A DNA stretch of 15,169 nucleotides from Desulfobulbaceae bacterium (GTDB lineage: Bacteria; Desulfobacterota; Desulfobulbia; Desulfobulbales; DAOVSZ01), in contig DAOVSZ010000028.1 of assembly GCA_030627725.1 (NCBI GenBank), positions 1-15,169 of the forward strand, given 5' to 3'. Numbering within the stretch: position 1 is the stretch's first letter; each line of letters starts with the position of its first letter. This document shows, piece after piece, positions 1 to 6,727 of the stretch. Below the pieces are notes generated by a model. The model was not told where the DNA came from. It did no database searches and was given only the letters and a program-made list of their open reading frames with translations. Both the position numbers and the translations under genes were made by a program.

Positions 1-1306
1 AAGCCATTGAATGGGTCTCCTGCAGTTTTTCTCTGATCTTATTAAAGTGTTGCTCGTGGGCCAAGAAGGCGGCCACGATATTGGGGTCAAATGCCTTGCC
101 GCTTTCTTCGATGATGATCTTTTTTGCCTTTTCGTGAGAATAGGCCTTCTTGTAACACCGTTTGGATGTGAGGGCGTCATAGACATCTGCAAGCGTGACA
201 ATTCTGGCTGAAAGAGGGATCTGGTGTTCTATGAGCCCCTTTGGGTATCCTGTCCCGTCCCATTTTTCGTGGTGAAAGAAAGCAATTTCTTTCCCAATGG
301 TCAGAAACGATTGCGTGTTGAATTGAGAGTCGACCTCGGAAATAGCCTTACCCCCAAGCAGGGTGTGTTCTTTAATGACCTCAAATTCTTCCGGAATGAG
401 TCTGCCGGGTTTCAGGAGAATTGCATCCGGCACTCCAACCTTGCCGATATCGTGCAGGATGGATGAGAGGTAGATGTCCTCAATATATTCTGTTGTGATA
501 TAGTCCTGATATTCACCGTTTTTTTGCAGTTCTTGCGCAAGTATTCTGGAAAATTCACGAATTCTTTCCAGGTGATGTCCTGTATCTTTGTCCCTGAACT
601 CTGCAAGTTTGGCAAGGCCCAAGATAGTGCCTGTTCTGGTTTCCTTGACATCTCGGTAGGATTGCAGAAGATTTCTTTCCAGTATTTTCCTTTCCGTAAC
701 ATCTCTGGTAATACCGCGAAAACCGACAGGTTCGGACTTGAAATCTATTATGAGCGAGGCAGACATCTCAATTGTTCGTTTAACCCCATCAGGTCGGGTC
801 ATTTCACACTCAAAAGTTTTTGTCGATTTTTTGTTTGCAAGGATTTCATCACAGGTTTGTGAAAGCAGCAGACCGTTTTCTTCATTCGTGAATTGACGGA
901 TATTCATTGTTTTCAAAGTCTCTGGAGATTGGGCAAGAATATCCGACATGGCATCGTTAAAGAATATCAGGTTCCCGTTTAAATCGATTTCATAATATCC
1001 TTCCCGGATGTTTTCGAGAATATTTCGATATTTGTCCTCACTCTCACGGAGACTTTCTTCTGCTTTTCTGCGCTTGTTGATATTAAACTGGACATGAGAT
1101 CCGAAAAATATAAAGAGACACAGAACAACAATACGTGCATAAATTTCGTTTAAATCGGCGCCGAGGAGATGGTCGACAAAGTGAATGGAAGGATTATTCA
1201 ATGACTGCAGGAGGGAAGTGAAAAACCAGAAAAAAAGGGCAAGTGCAATACCGACCCAGAGCATTGAATCTGCCAGCTTATCAGATTTTCCCTTGTGAGT
1301 GTCCAT
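1..1306 (-). CDS. Membrane-bound PAS / HD-GYP cyclic-di-GMP phosphodiesterase (3' end cut by window edge)
   Basis: The minus-strand frame is open from an ATG at 1306 to the left edge, giving 435 codons and no stop inside the window. Two hydrophobic segments (about residues 15-33 and 55-71) place it in the inner membrane. A PAS sensor domain follows (about 85-205), closing with the usual TRDVTERK-type signature. The HD-GYP domain (about 220-420) keeps HDIGK (HD at 285-286), HHEKWDGTGYP (GYP at 353-355) and the LADVYDALT stretch. HD-GYP enzymes hydrolyse cyclic-di-GMP, and every signature residue I can see is intact, so an active enzyme is inferred. The ligand of the PAS domain is unknown. No strong ribosome binding site precedes the ATG, so the exact start is uncertain; Met15 is an alternative. 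Upstream lie two miniature elements and the divergent MORN lipoprotein gene. Confidence 0.9.
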   Translation of the reverse strand, partial: MDTHKGKSDKLADSMLWVGIALALFFWFFTSLLQSLNNPSIHFVDHLLGADLNEIYARIVVLCLFIFFGSHVQFNINKRRKAEESLRESEDKYRNILENIREGYYEIDLNGNLIFFNDAMSDILAQSPETLKTMNIRQFTNEENGLLLSQTCDEILANKKSTKTFECEMTRPDGVKRTIEMSASLIIDFKSEPVGFRGITRDVTERKILERNLLQSYRDVKETRTGTILGLAKLAEFRDKDTGHHLERIREFSRILAQELQKNGEYQDYITTEYIEDIYLSSILHDIGKVGVPDAILLKPGRLIPEEFEVIKEHTLLGGKAISEVDSQFNTQSFLTIGKEIAFFHHEKWDGTGYPKGLIEHQIPLSARIVTLADVYDALTSKRCYKKAYSHEKAKKIIIEESGKAFDPNIVAAFLAHEQHFNKIREKLQETHSMA

Positions 1307-1424
1307 AAAATTTTTGTTATACGTTCGGAATATCTTCCGTCTGAAGGGAAGAATTTTTACCCATAAATTAAATAATATCGCAGTTTATTAATGGGTTGCA
1401 AGATATTTTATGGATTAAAATATC

Positions 1425-1604
1425 GTAATTATTCAGCGCAATAGCTCAAAGTGTGCAAAACCACCGACCTGTAACTGTTCAGATGTGCACCCCAAGGGCA
1501 CTTCCTGCGGGGCGCCCCAGAGGTGTGCAAGCAGGCTGACAAGCTATAGTTGGCTATGCGAGAAGGCCTGATCGTGCACAGCTGGGGTGCAGCTGAATAG
1601 TTAC
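1425..1604 (+). mobile_element. Miniature inverted-repeat element, copy 1 (180 bp, IS66-like ends)
   Basis: The outer ends are GTAATTATTCAG (1425-1436) and CTGAATAGTTAC (1593-1604), a 12-base inverted repeat with one mismatch. A third arm, GTAACTGTTCAG, lies inside at 1471-1482, so the right-hand 134 bases can fold as a long hairpin. An inner stem pairs a TGTGCA-AGCAGGCT-type arm with AGGCCTGATCGTGCACA. AGCTATAG (1542-1549) and a CTATG-AGAAGGCC box just after it recur in the copy at 5592-5744. The flanks AAAATATC (1417-1424) and GAAAAATC (1605-1612) match at 6 of 8 positions and may be a decayed target duplication. It carries no coding capacity. The IS66 link rests on GTAA ends plus 8-base duplications and is an inference. 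Confidence 0.8.
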
Positions 1605-1706
1605 GAAAAATCTTCCTTGACTTCATGATACCCCTGGAACACTATATATCCGCGTTCATCTGATTCGTCTGCACAGCGAATTCAATTTTTTACATCTTGA
1701 TTCTAA

Positions 1707-1864
1707 GCAACTATTCAGGTATGGCTGCGGAATTAGTCTAAACGCCATGCTGTAATGTAACTGTTCAGAAGTGCCCCATATGTGCACAAGCAGGCTGGAG
1801 AACTATAGTAGCCCTATGTGAGCCAGCCTGATCGTGTGCAGATGGGGTGCTGCTGAACAGTTAC
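1707..1864 (+). mobile_element. Miniature inverted-repeat element, copy 2 (158 bp, perfect 8-bp target duplication)
   Basis: The ends are GCAACTATTCAG (1707-1718) and CTGAACAGTTAC (1853-1864), with an internal third arm GTAACTGTTCAG at 1757-1768; 1757-1864 is a 108-base hairpin unit. The left unit carries a CTAAACNCCANNCTGTAA box (1738-1755) that also occurs in copies 3 and 4. The flanks are perfect 8-base direct repeats, GATTCTAA at 1699-1706 and 1865-1872, which fixes the boundaries and shows insertion. The right duplication directly abuts the AAGGA ribosome binding site of the MORN lipoprotein gene, so the element sits in that gene's leader region. It shares the CTATAG...CTATG core with copies 1 and 4. 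Confidence 0.88.
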
Positions 1865-1884
1865 GATTCTAAAAGGAAAAGTTC

Positions 1885-2538
1885 ATGCACAAATGTATCT
1901 TCTTTCTTCTTTGTCTCTTTGTTTTTGTCGTAACCGGATGCATAAAAGATTTGCCTGGCCTTCCTCCCCAGGGAGTCTGTTCCTCAGGTGACTGTTATAA
2001 CGGCGAGGGGACATACGTTTATCCGGACGGGGCGACGTATCAGGGTACATGGAAAAACGGCTTTCGTCACGGCAAGGGGAAGTTCGTCCAACCGGGAGTT
2101 AGAAGCTACCAAGGGGACTGGCAGAACAACATGGCCCATGGAAATGGCGTTTTGTTTTTTACGGATGGAAGAGTGTACCGGGGAGGGTTTGTCAATGACC
2201 TTATGCATGGGCAGGGTAGTTTCTCCGGACCTAGTTTCGGAAGGTTTCAGGGAGAGTTCAAAGAGGGGTTCAGAGATGGGTACGGCGTTTTGACAAATCC
2301 CGACGGCAGTGTCTACAAAGGGGAATTTGTGAAAGGTCTTCGAAACGGTACGGGGATGTTGATCTCGGCAGACGGCAAGATCATTGATGGAATGTTTGCC
2401 AATGGTGTCCCTCACGGACCAGGATCAATACTCTACCCAGGCGGAACGAAATATATAGGTGAGTTCAGAAATGGCCTCTTGGTGGTAACTGATTCGTTTA
2501 TTTCACAGAGGCACAGAGCAAAAAAGTTAAAAGACTAA
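1885..2538 (+). CDS. MORN-repeat lipoprotein
   Basis: This 217-residue protein starts with a hydrophobic signal (about 5-18) and a lipobox ending VTGC, so Cys19 should be lipidated and the mature protein anchored in a membrane outside the cytoplasm. From residue 52 it holds six 23-residue MORN repeats (YxGxW/F-xxGxxHGxG...DG) and a partial seventh from about 190, preceded by a half repeat near 40-51. MORN repeats form elongated beta-hairpin scaffolds used for membrane or protein binding; no catalytic residues are visible. The short basic tail after the last repeat (ISQRHRAKKLKD) is encoded by a CACAGAGGCACAGAG-type repeat-rich stretch and may be a recent change of the C-terminus. AAGGA sits about eight bases before the ATG. 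It stands alone, convergent with the cytochrome b gene, and a miniature element lies immediately upstream. Its specific role is unknown. Confidence 0.9.
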   Translation: MHKCIFFLLCLFVFVVTGCIKDLPGLPPQGVCSSGDCYNGEGTYVYPDGATYQGTWKNGFRHGKGKFVQPGVRSYQGDWQNNMAHGNGVLFFTDGRVYRGGFVNDLMHGQGSFSGPSFGRFQGEFKEGFRDGYGVLTNPDGSVYKGEFVKGLRNGTGMLISADGKIIDGMFANGVPHGPGSILYPGGTKYIGEFRNGLLVVTDSFISQRHRAKKLKD

Positions 2539-2609
2539 TTTTATGATAACTGCAAAAGGGTACTGGGCATAAGTGTCGGCTCGGGCAGAAGTTGCTCTAA
2601 AAAACTTTG

Positions 2610-2626
2610 TACCCCTCAAGGGGGTA
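2610..2626 (-). terminator. Possible terminator of the cytochrome operon (2660-5518)
   Basis: A hairpin with TACCCC / GGGGTA arms lies 34 bases past the stop codon of the minus-strand cytochrome b gene. Read on the minus strand it is followed by ACAAAG and then six T. The T run is offset from the stem, so this is a weak candidate. Confidence 0.35.
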
Positions 2627-2659
2627 TTGAACTGAATGCCTTCTGCCTTTGTGCCTTTT

Positions 2660-3505
2660 TTATTTTGTATAGACAAAGAGCATCGTATAGATAATAGCAA
2701 TGATAAGCGATAGGCCGATTGTCAGTGCGGTCAGTCCGAAAATATGGGCGGCAATAACGAACCTGCGGGGCGGAGGGTCGCACTTTAGTTCCTCAAGTTT
2801 TCCCTCAGCCTTCAGTAGTTCGTATTCTCTGGGCCTTTCGTGTTTGAGTTCTTCCAGGGGCATGGAGCCGGTGAAGATGACAGGATCCATTGGGAATTTT
2901 TCCGGTCGCAAATGGGTGTTGAAGAAGTGGATTGTGAAGATAAAACCCGATGCCAGCAATGCTTCGTCACTATGCACGATGGTCGCAATGTTAATCCAGT
3001 ATCCAGGAATAACCCTGGTGAATTGTTCAGGAAACCACAGGCAGAGCCCTGTAAATCCGATAACGCCTACACCCCAGAATACGGCCATATAGTCGAATTT
3101 TTCCCAGTAGGTCCATCTGCCGTATCTTGGTTGCGGGCCCATTCCGAAGAACCATTTGAAGGTATCTATCATCTCAACCGCATCATGCGGCAAAGGGATC
3201 AGGGTTGACTCCGGATCAAGTAGAAAGGCCACGAGTGCCTTTTTCGATTTTATCCAGTTATTATAAACCAGCAGGCAGTTCAGGGCTAAATATGTAAAGG
3301 TGATGACCGCGCAGATTCGGTGCAGGGTGCCGAGTGTTTCAAAGGTCCCGAAGACCTCAGCTATCCATTCAGCCCACTGTTGGTCTGCGAATTTCAATGT
3401 CATTCCTGTAACAGCAAGGGTGAGAAAGCTGATGATGACGAGAAAATGCAGAAATCTCGGAAAAATGTCAAAGCGTTGAATATATATTTTTTCTGTAGGT
3501 TCCAT
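2660..3505 (-). CDS. Cytochrome b subunit (formate dehydrogenase gamma / b561-like), partner of the 19-heme cytochrome
   Basis: This 281-residue integral membrane protein has about five hydrophobic helices (near 18-38, 63-82, 137-158, 176-196, 250-276). Histidines in or beside helices, His20, His62, His178 and His193, are candidate axial ligands for two b haems; His198 lies in an HLRPEKFPMDP motif. This matches the diheme cytochrome b superfamily that links the quinone pool to periplasmic redox partners. The gene begins 12 bases after the multiheme cytochrome stop, and its AAGGA ribosome binding site overlaps that stop codon, so the two are co-transcribed. A reasonable role is electron exchange between menaquinol and the 19-heme protein; the direction is not shown by sequence. 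No dehydrogenase or Fe-S subunit adjoins it. Confidence 0.85.
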   Translation of the reverse strand: MEPTEKIYIQRFDIFPRFLHFLVIISFLTLAVTGMTLKFADQQWAEWIAEVFGTFETLGTLHRICAVITFTYLALNCLLVYNNWIKSKKALVAFLLDPESTLIPLPHDAVEMIDTFKWFFGMGPQPRYGRWTYWEKFDYMAVFWGVGVIGFTGLCLWFPEQFTRVIPGYWINIATIVHSDEALLASGFIFTIHFFNTHLRPEKFPMDPVIFTGSMPLEELKHERPREYELLKAEGKLEELKCDPPPRRFVIAAHIFGLTALTIGLSLIIAIIYTMLFVYTK

Positions 3506-3517
3506 GTGTCACTGTCC

Positions 3518-5518
3518 TTATTTATCTGAAATCTTCTCATTGCTGTACTGCCGGCGTCTCTTGAAACGTTCCCGGAAGGAACGGGGAATCCAGAACAGGG
3601 TGTGCAGGCCGAAGAAAGTAAAGGTGCCGATAAGCAACGCGGTCATTGCCCAGAATGTATAGAAGAGATAGGGATACTTATCCCTGTCGTGATGCGTTGC
3701 ATGGGTGAGATATCCGGTAAATTTACGATTGGAGTTCGGGTGACACTTCCGGCATGTTTCCACTACATTTGCCCTGCTCAGACTGGATTGTGCATAGTAG
3801 GGAGGGAGGATGTTGTGGGAGCCATGACAGTCAGAGCATTTCGCTGTCTTTTCTCCTCCGGAAAGAAGTGACGCCTTGCCATGATAGGTATCGAAATAGG
3901 CATCGGTCTCGTGCTGGTGGCAGTTGCCGCATTCTTGCAGGATGAGGCTTCTGAATGATGCTTTTTCAACTCTTTTTATGGTGTGAGAGGTATGGCAGGT
4001 GTTGCATTTCGGCAGCTCCTTGTCCGTATTGGCAACCTTTGGGCTGTGGATTGATTTTTCGAATTGTTCAGCAATACCAAGATGACATTGAGCGCAGGTC
4101 GCCAGGATATTTTTATCATTGACGCTTGAGTGGACATTTTTCGTCGGCAGGATGCTGTGCGCCGTATGACAGCTGGTACAGGTTGCTGAGACCAGAAGGC
4201 CTGATTCTGACAACCCCTTGCCATGGATACTTTCTGAATAATGCTTGATGATAGCATGCTCTTCACCTTTATAACGATTTGCCGCCTTTTCTCCGTCCCG
4301 GTGACATTGTGCGCAGAGGGCCGGGACATTACGGGTAAAGATGGGTGAAGTGGAGTCGTTTTTCGGCAGGATGCCATGCTCGCCGTGGCAGGTCGTACAG
4401 GTCGGGGCGTCAGGGTCATATTTTGCCAGCATAACACCGTGGACACTTGCGTTATAAAGGCTTGACTGGTCTGCGTGACAGATTGAGCAGTCAACCGGGC
4501 CGGTGTCTTTGCAGACCGGGTTGGATTCGTGACTGATATTTACGTGGCATTTGGCACAGGAGATCCGCTTTTCTTTGTGGACCGATCCCTGCATCTCCCG
4601 GGTATCGACATAGAGACTTCTCTCTGAGCCGTCCTCGTTTATTTTTGTGAGTTCACGATTGCCGTGGCAGCTCATACAGTACCTGTCGTTCATGCTGTCT
4701 TCATACAGGACCCTTCTTGCCTTATGCGGGCCGTGGCATTCGACGCAGACAGGTATTTTGTGCGGCTCTTTTTCCCATATTTCTCCACGCACAATTTTTA
4801 CATGGACCTGTTCGATGTTGGCATGGCACTTCATGCAGGTTTTGGTGACGTTCTGCCTGTTGATCGTAGAGTTGGGGTCGGTATGGGGCAGAACGCTGTG
4901 TGAGGTGTGGCAGCTTGTGCAGACAGCAGTTACGGTAAGTCCTTTTCTGAACAGTCCTTCCCCGTGGATGGACATAGAGTAATTCTCGAGGATATTTTTT
5001 TTTGGAATATCATGGGTCCTGGTCATGTCCGAGCCTTCCTGATGACACTTGCCGCATGTGAGCGGGATGTTTAACACATAGGCGGATGATTTTATGTCAT
5101 TTACCGGAAGAATAGTATGTTTTGTATGGCATGAATGGCATGCCGGGGCATATGGATCATTTTCCTGAAGGGCCTGGCCGTGGAGACTTTTGAGATAGAG
5201 GTCGCTGACCTGATCATGGCAGTTGCCGCAATGAACCGGGGGCATTGGAGAGGGATGTTCATCAGCATCTCCTTCTGCTTCAGGGTGGCAGGAAAGACAC
5301 CCGTTTTCAGCATGGACCGTACCCTTGAAACTCTCCTCGTCAACAAAGAGACTGACAGGGGCGCCGTTTTTTTCCATTGTCAATGCCGAATCGCTGTGAC
5401 AATCCATACAGTCATCTTCCCCAATGGCATAAACATCCTGAGAACAAAGCATTAACGCCAGGATGAAAATATACGTCAGGCCGTGATAGACGGCAGGCAG
5501 GCTCTGATTTTTTTTCAT
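3518..5518 (-). CDS. 19-heme membrane-anchored c-type cytochrome
   Basis: This 666-residue protein has a signal sequence (hydrophobic core about 14-26, likely cleavage after VYA at 31). It carries 19 CXXCH haem-binding motifs, starting at residues 37, 74, 97, 127, 155, 200, 228, 258, 281, 321, 344, 374, 402, 447, 475, 505, 530, 561 and 589. A C-terminal transmembrane helix (about 616-645) ends in a basic cytoplasmic tail, so the haem domain faces the periplasm. Residues 35-270 (haems 1-8) and 279-518 (haems 9-16) are a tandem duplication, with matching CXXCH spacing and shared phrases such as CTSCHT-HS-LP. The last three haems resemble part of a third unit. AGGA lies six bases before the ATG. 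The operon partner is the cytochrome b at 2660-3505, and a miniature element lies 74 bases upstream of the start. Confidence 0.95.
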   Translation of the reverse strand: MKKNQSLPAVYHGLTYIFILALMLCSQDVYAIGEDDCMDCHSDSALTMEKNGAPVSLFVDEESFKGTVHAENGCLSCHPEAEGDADEHPSPMPPVHCGNCHDQVSDLYLKSLHGQALQENDPYAPACHSCHTKHTILPVNDIKSSAYVLNIPLTCGKCHQEGSDMTRTHDIPKKNILENYSMSIHGEGLFRKGLTVTAVCTSCHTSHSVLPHTDPNSTINRQNVTKTCMKCHANIEQVHVKIVRGEIWEKEPHKIPVCVECHGPHKARRVLYEDSMNDRYCMSCHGNRELTKINEDGSERSLYVDTREMQGSVHKEKRISCAKCHVNISHESNPVCKDTGPVDCSICHADQSSLYNASVHGVMLAKYDPDAPTCTTCHGEHGILPKNDSTSPIFTRNVPALCAQCHRDGEKAANRYKGEEHAIIKHYSESIHGKGLSESGLLVSATCTSCHTAHSILPTKNVHSSVNDKNILATCAQCHLGIAEQFEKSIHSPKVANTDKELPKCNTCHTSHTIKRVEKASFRSLILQECGNCHQHETDAYFDTYHGKASLLSGGEKTAKCSDCHGSHNILPPYYAQSSLSRANVVETCRKCHPNSNRKFTGYLTHATHHDRDKYPYLFYTFWAMTALLIGTFTFFGLHTLFWIPRSFRERFKRRRQYSNEKISDK

Positions 5519-5591
5519 GAGGTTCCTGTAAGGTGTTCGGGTTTTTTATCTCCCAAGGCAATGTGACTTGCTGACTTTATATAAAAACCTT

Positions 5592-5744
5592 GTAAGAGTT
5601 CACCAGCACCTCATCTTCGCCCGTTTTGGCCTTCTTACATAGAGGGGCTATAGCTCGAAGTCCCAAACGAACAAATCTAAGGCACTGGTAAACTCTTACA
5701 GTGTGGAGTTTAGGCCAAATCTATAATCCCTGGTGAACTATTAC
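5592..5744 (-). mobile_element. Miniature inverted-repeat element, copy 4 (153 bp, minus orientation, perfect 8-bp target duplication)
   Basis: The ends are GTAAGAGTTCACCAG (5592-5606) and CTGGTGAACTATTAC (5730-5744), a 15-base inverted repeat with one mismatch. A third arm, CTGGTAAACTCTTAC, lies at 5685-5699, so 5592-5699 is a 108-base hairpin unit, the same length as in copy 2. On the minus strand the side unit carries CTAAACTCCACACTGTAA, matching the box in copies 2 and 3. The core has GAGCTATAG and CTATGTAAGAAGGCC, matching copy 1. The flanks are perfect direct repeats, AAAACCTT at 5584-5591 and 5745-5752. The arm sequence differs from the other copies (GAGTTCACC against CTGTTCAG), suggesting a subfamily. 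It lies in the leader of the 19-heme cytochrome gene, in the sense direction. Confidence 0.88.
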
Positions 5745-5752
5745 AAAACCTT

Positions 5753-5989
5753 AATATAAAAACCTTCAGTTAAGCAATATTATTGTCGCCTTTTTCGAAG
5801 TCTCACACGTTCGCCTATCTGCGAGACCGGCAACTATCTGAAAGAGTAAGGAAGTGTTACTTCAGTGAGATAGGAATAAGAACGGGGCCAAGGATAATAT
5901 GAAGTTATATACCACATTGAGGTAGTTGTGTGCAAGGGGAGATTTTATCCGGAATCACGGGAATAACGCCCTCCGCTTACAGCGGGATT
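5753..5989. other. Unassigned upstream region of the 19-heme cytochrome operon
   Basis: There is no coding sequence I can support here. It holds a 13-base repeat ATATAAAAACCTT (5754-5766) that duplicates 5579-5591, and small inverted repeats: GAAGT-gtt-ACTTC at 5851-5863, CCTATCT/AGATAGG at 5814-5820 and 5868-5874, and CCGCT-tac-AGCGG just before the palindrome at 5990. It lies between the upstream operon's terminator and the next operon, so the promoter for the 19-heme cytochrome is probably here or within 5519-5591. I could not pick one convincing -35/-10 pair. Confidence 0.4.
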
Positions 5990-6030
5990 GTTCGACTAAG
6001 CGTTTCAAAAAACGAAACGCTTAGTCGAAC
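5990..6030. repeat. Perfect 17-bp palindrome without a T tract
   Basis: GTTCGACTAAGCGTTTC (5990-6006) and its exact complement at 6014-6030 enclose a seven-base loop, AAAAAAC. Neither side is followed by a run of T, so it does not look like a simple terminator. It lies directly beyond the terminator hairpin of the upstream operon. No flanking duplication is visible. Confidence 0.8.
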
Positions 6031-6031
6031 G

Positions 6032-6073
6032 AACAAAAAAACCCACGTGGGCTGCCACGTGGGTTTTTTTGTT
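6032..6073 (-). terminator. Rho-independent terminator, probably bidirectional
   Basis: A perfect 19-base inverted repeat (6032-6050 with 6055-6073) has a four-base loop. Its stem is CCCACGTGG flanked by seven A on the left and seven T on the right, so each strand reads as a GC-rich hairpin followed by T7. It begins 20 bases past the stop of the minus-strand cytochrome b at 6094 and most likely ends that operon. Confidence 0.9.
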
Positions 6074-6093
6074 ACTTTTTTTGGTAAAAGCCT

Positions 6094-6714
6094 TTAGTGC
6101 GGTTCCTCGTAGCCGGTAAACATGGCCTTGTAATGGGCCAGAGGAGTTGCGCCTAGAGTTGCCAGGTAGGCATGGACTATCATAAAGGCACAGAAGAAAA
6201 AGAAGAGAAGGACATGAATCGAGTCGATGACCTTGATGCCCCCCAACATAGTAATGTAGCTTTCAAAACCTTTTATGTCCCAAAGAAAGAGTCCGGTTGT
6301 CATCTGGGTCGGCAGGAAGAGAAACATAAGACCTAAATACGCTTTCTGCTGCAGGGCGTTAAATTTGTTTTCAGGGGTCATATGGTGCGGATTGGGATCA
6401 CCCTTGAAGATGCCGTATCCATAATATTGCATCTGTTTTATGACATTCGAGAGAAACGTACGCGGATTTGGGAAGTATATCCGTATCTTTCCAGTGCCGA
6501 AATAAAATAATAACCAAAGGCCGAAGTTTCCGATAACAATAAAGCCTACATAATTATGTATGTTAACCGCATTCTCGAAGGAGAACATGTTGACGGTTTC
6601 GGCAAAACGTATCTGAATGCCGGTGATAATCAGAGCAATAAATCCGGCTGCATTGATCCAGTGCCATACGCGTACCGGGGCAGGGTGGACATATAACATT
6701 TCTTTGTGTTCCAC
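6094..6714 (-). CDS. Cytochrome b561-type membrane subunit, partner of the 7-heme EF-hand cytochrome
   Basis: With a GTG start at 6714 the protein is 206 residues. This start is preferred because AAGGAG lies nine bases upstream and overlaps the stop of the preceding gene. The longer reading from an ATG at 6810 would overlap that gene by 83 bases and add a charged, non-homologous-looking leader. Four hydrophobic helices are visible (about 20-38, 54-72, 125-145, 165-186). His18 in an HPAPVRVWHW motif, His53, His167 and His181 are the expected ligands of two b haems. The fold matches the gamma subunits of Ni-Fe hydrogenase and formate dehydrogenase or thiosulfate reductase cytochrome b, which exchange electrons with quinones. 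Translational coupling to the upstream 7-heme cytochrome suggests the two form a complex. Confidence 0.87.
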   Translation of the reverse strand: MEHKEMLYVHPAPVRVWHWINAAGFIALIITGIQIRFAETVNMFSFENAVNIHNYVGFIVIGNFGLWLLFYFGTGKIRIYFPNPRTFLSNVIKQMQYYGYGIFKGDPNPHHMTPENKFNALQQKAYLGLMFLFLPTQMTTGLFLWDIKGFESYITMLGGIKVIDSIHVLLFFFFCAFMIVHAYLATLGATPLAHYKAMFTGYEEPH

Positions 6715-6727
6715 AGTTGTTGACTCC

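Noticed and set aside
412..702. 96-codon minus-strand reading frame
   Set aside because: It is an out-of-frame shadow of the HD-GYP protein gene, which reads open across this region in another frame.
1429..1626. 65-codon minus-strand reading frame
   Set aside because: It lies almost entirely inside miniature element copy 1, whose palindromic structure explains the sequence; no ribosome binding site or motif.
1612..1655. Sigma-70-like promoter with TTGACT and TATATA before the MORN gene
   Set aside because: The spacing is about 20 bases, too long for a confident call, and copy 2 of the element lies between it and the gene.
2502..2665. Inverted CACAGAGGCACAGAG-like stretches at the ends of the convergent MORN and cytochrome b genes
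   Set aside because: The match is degenerate and low in complexity; not enough to call a mobile or regulatory element.
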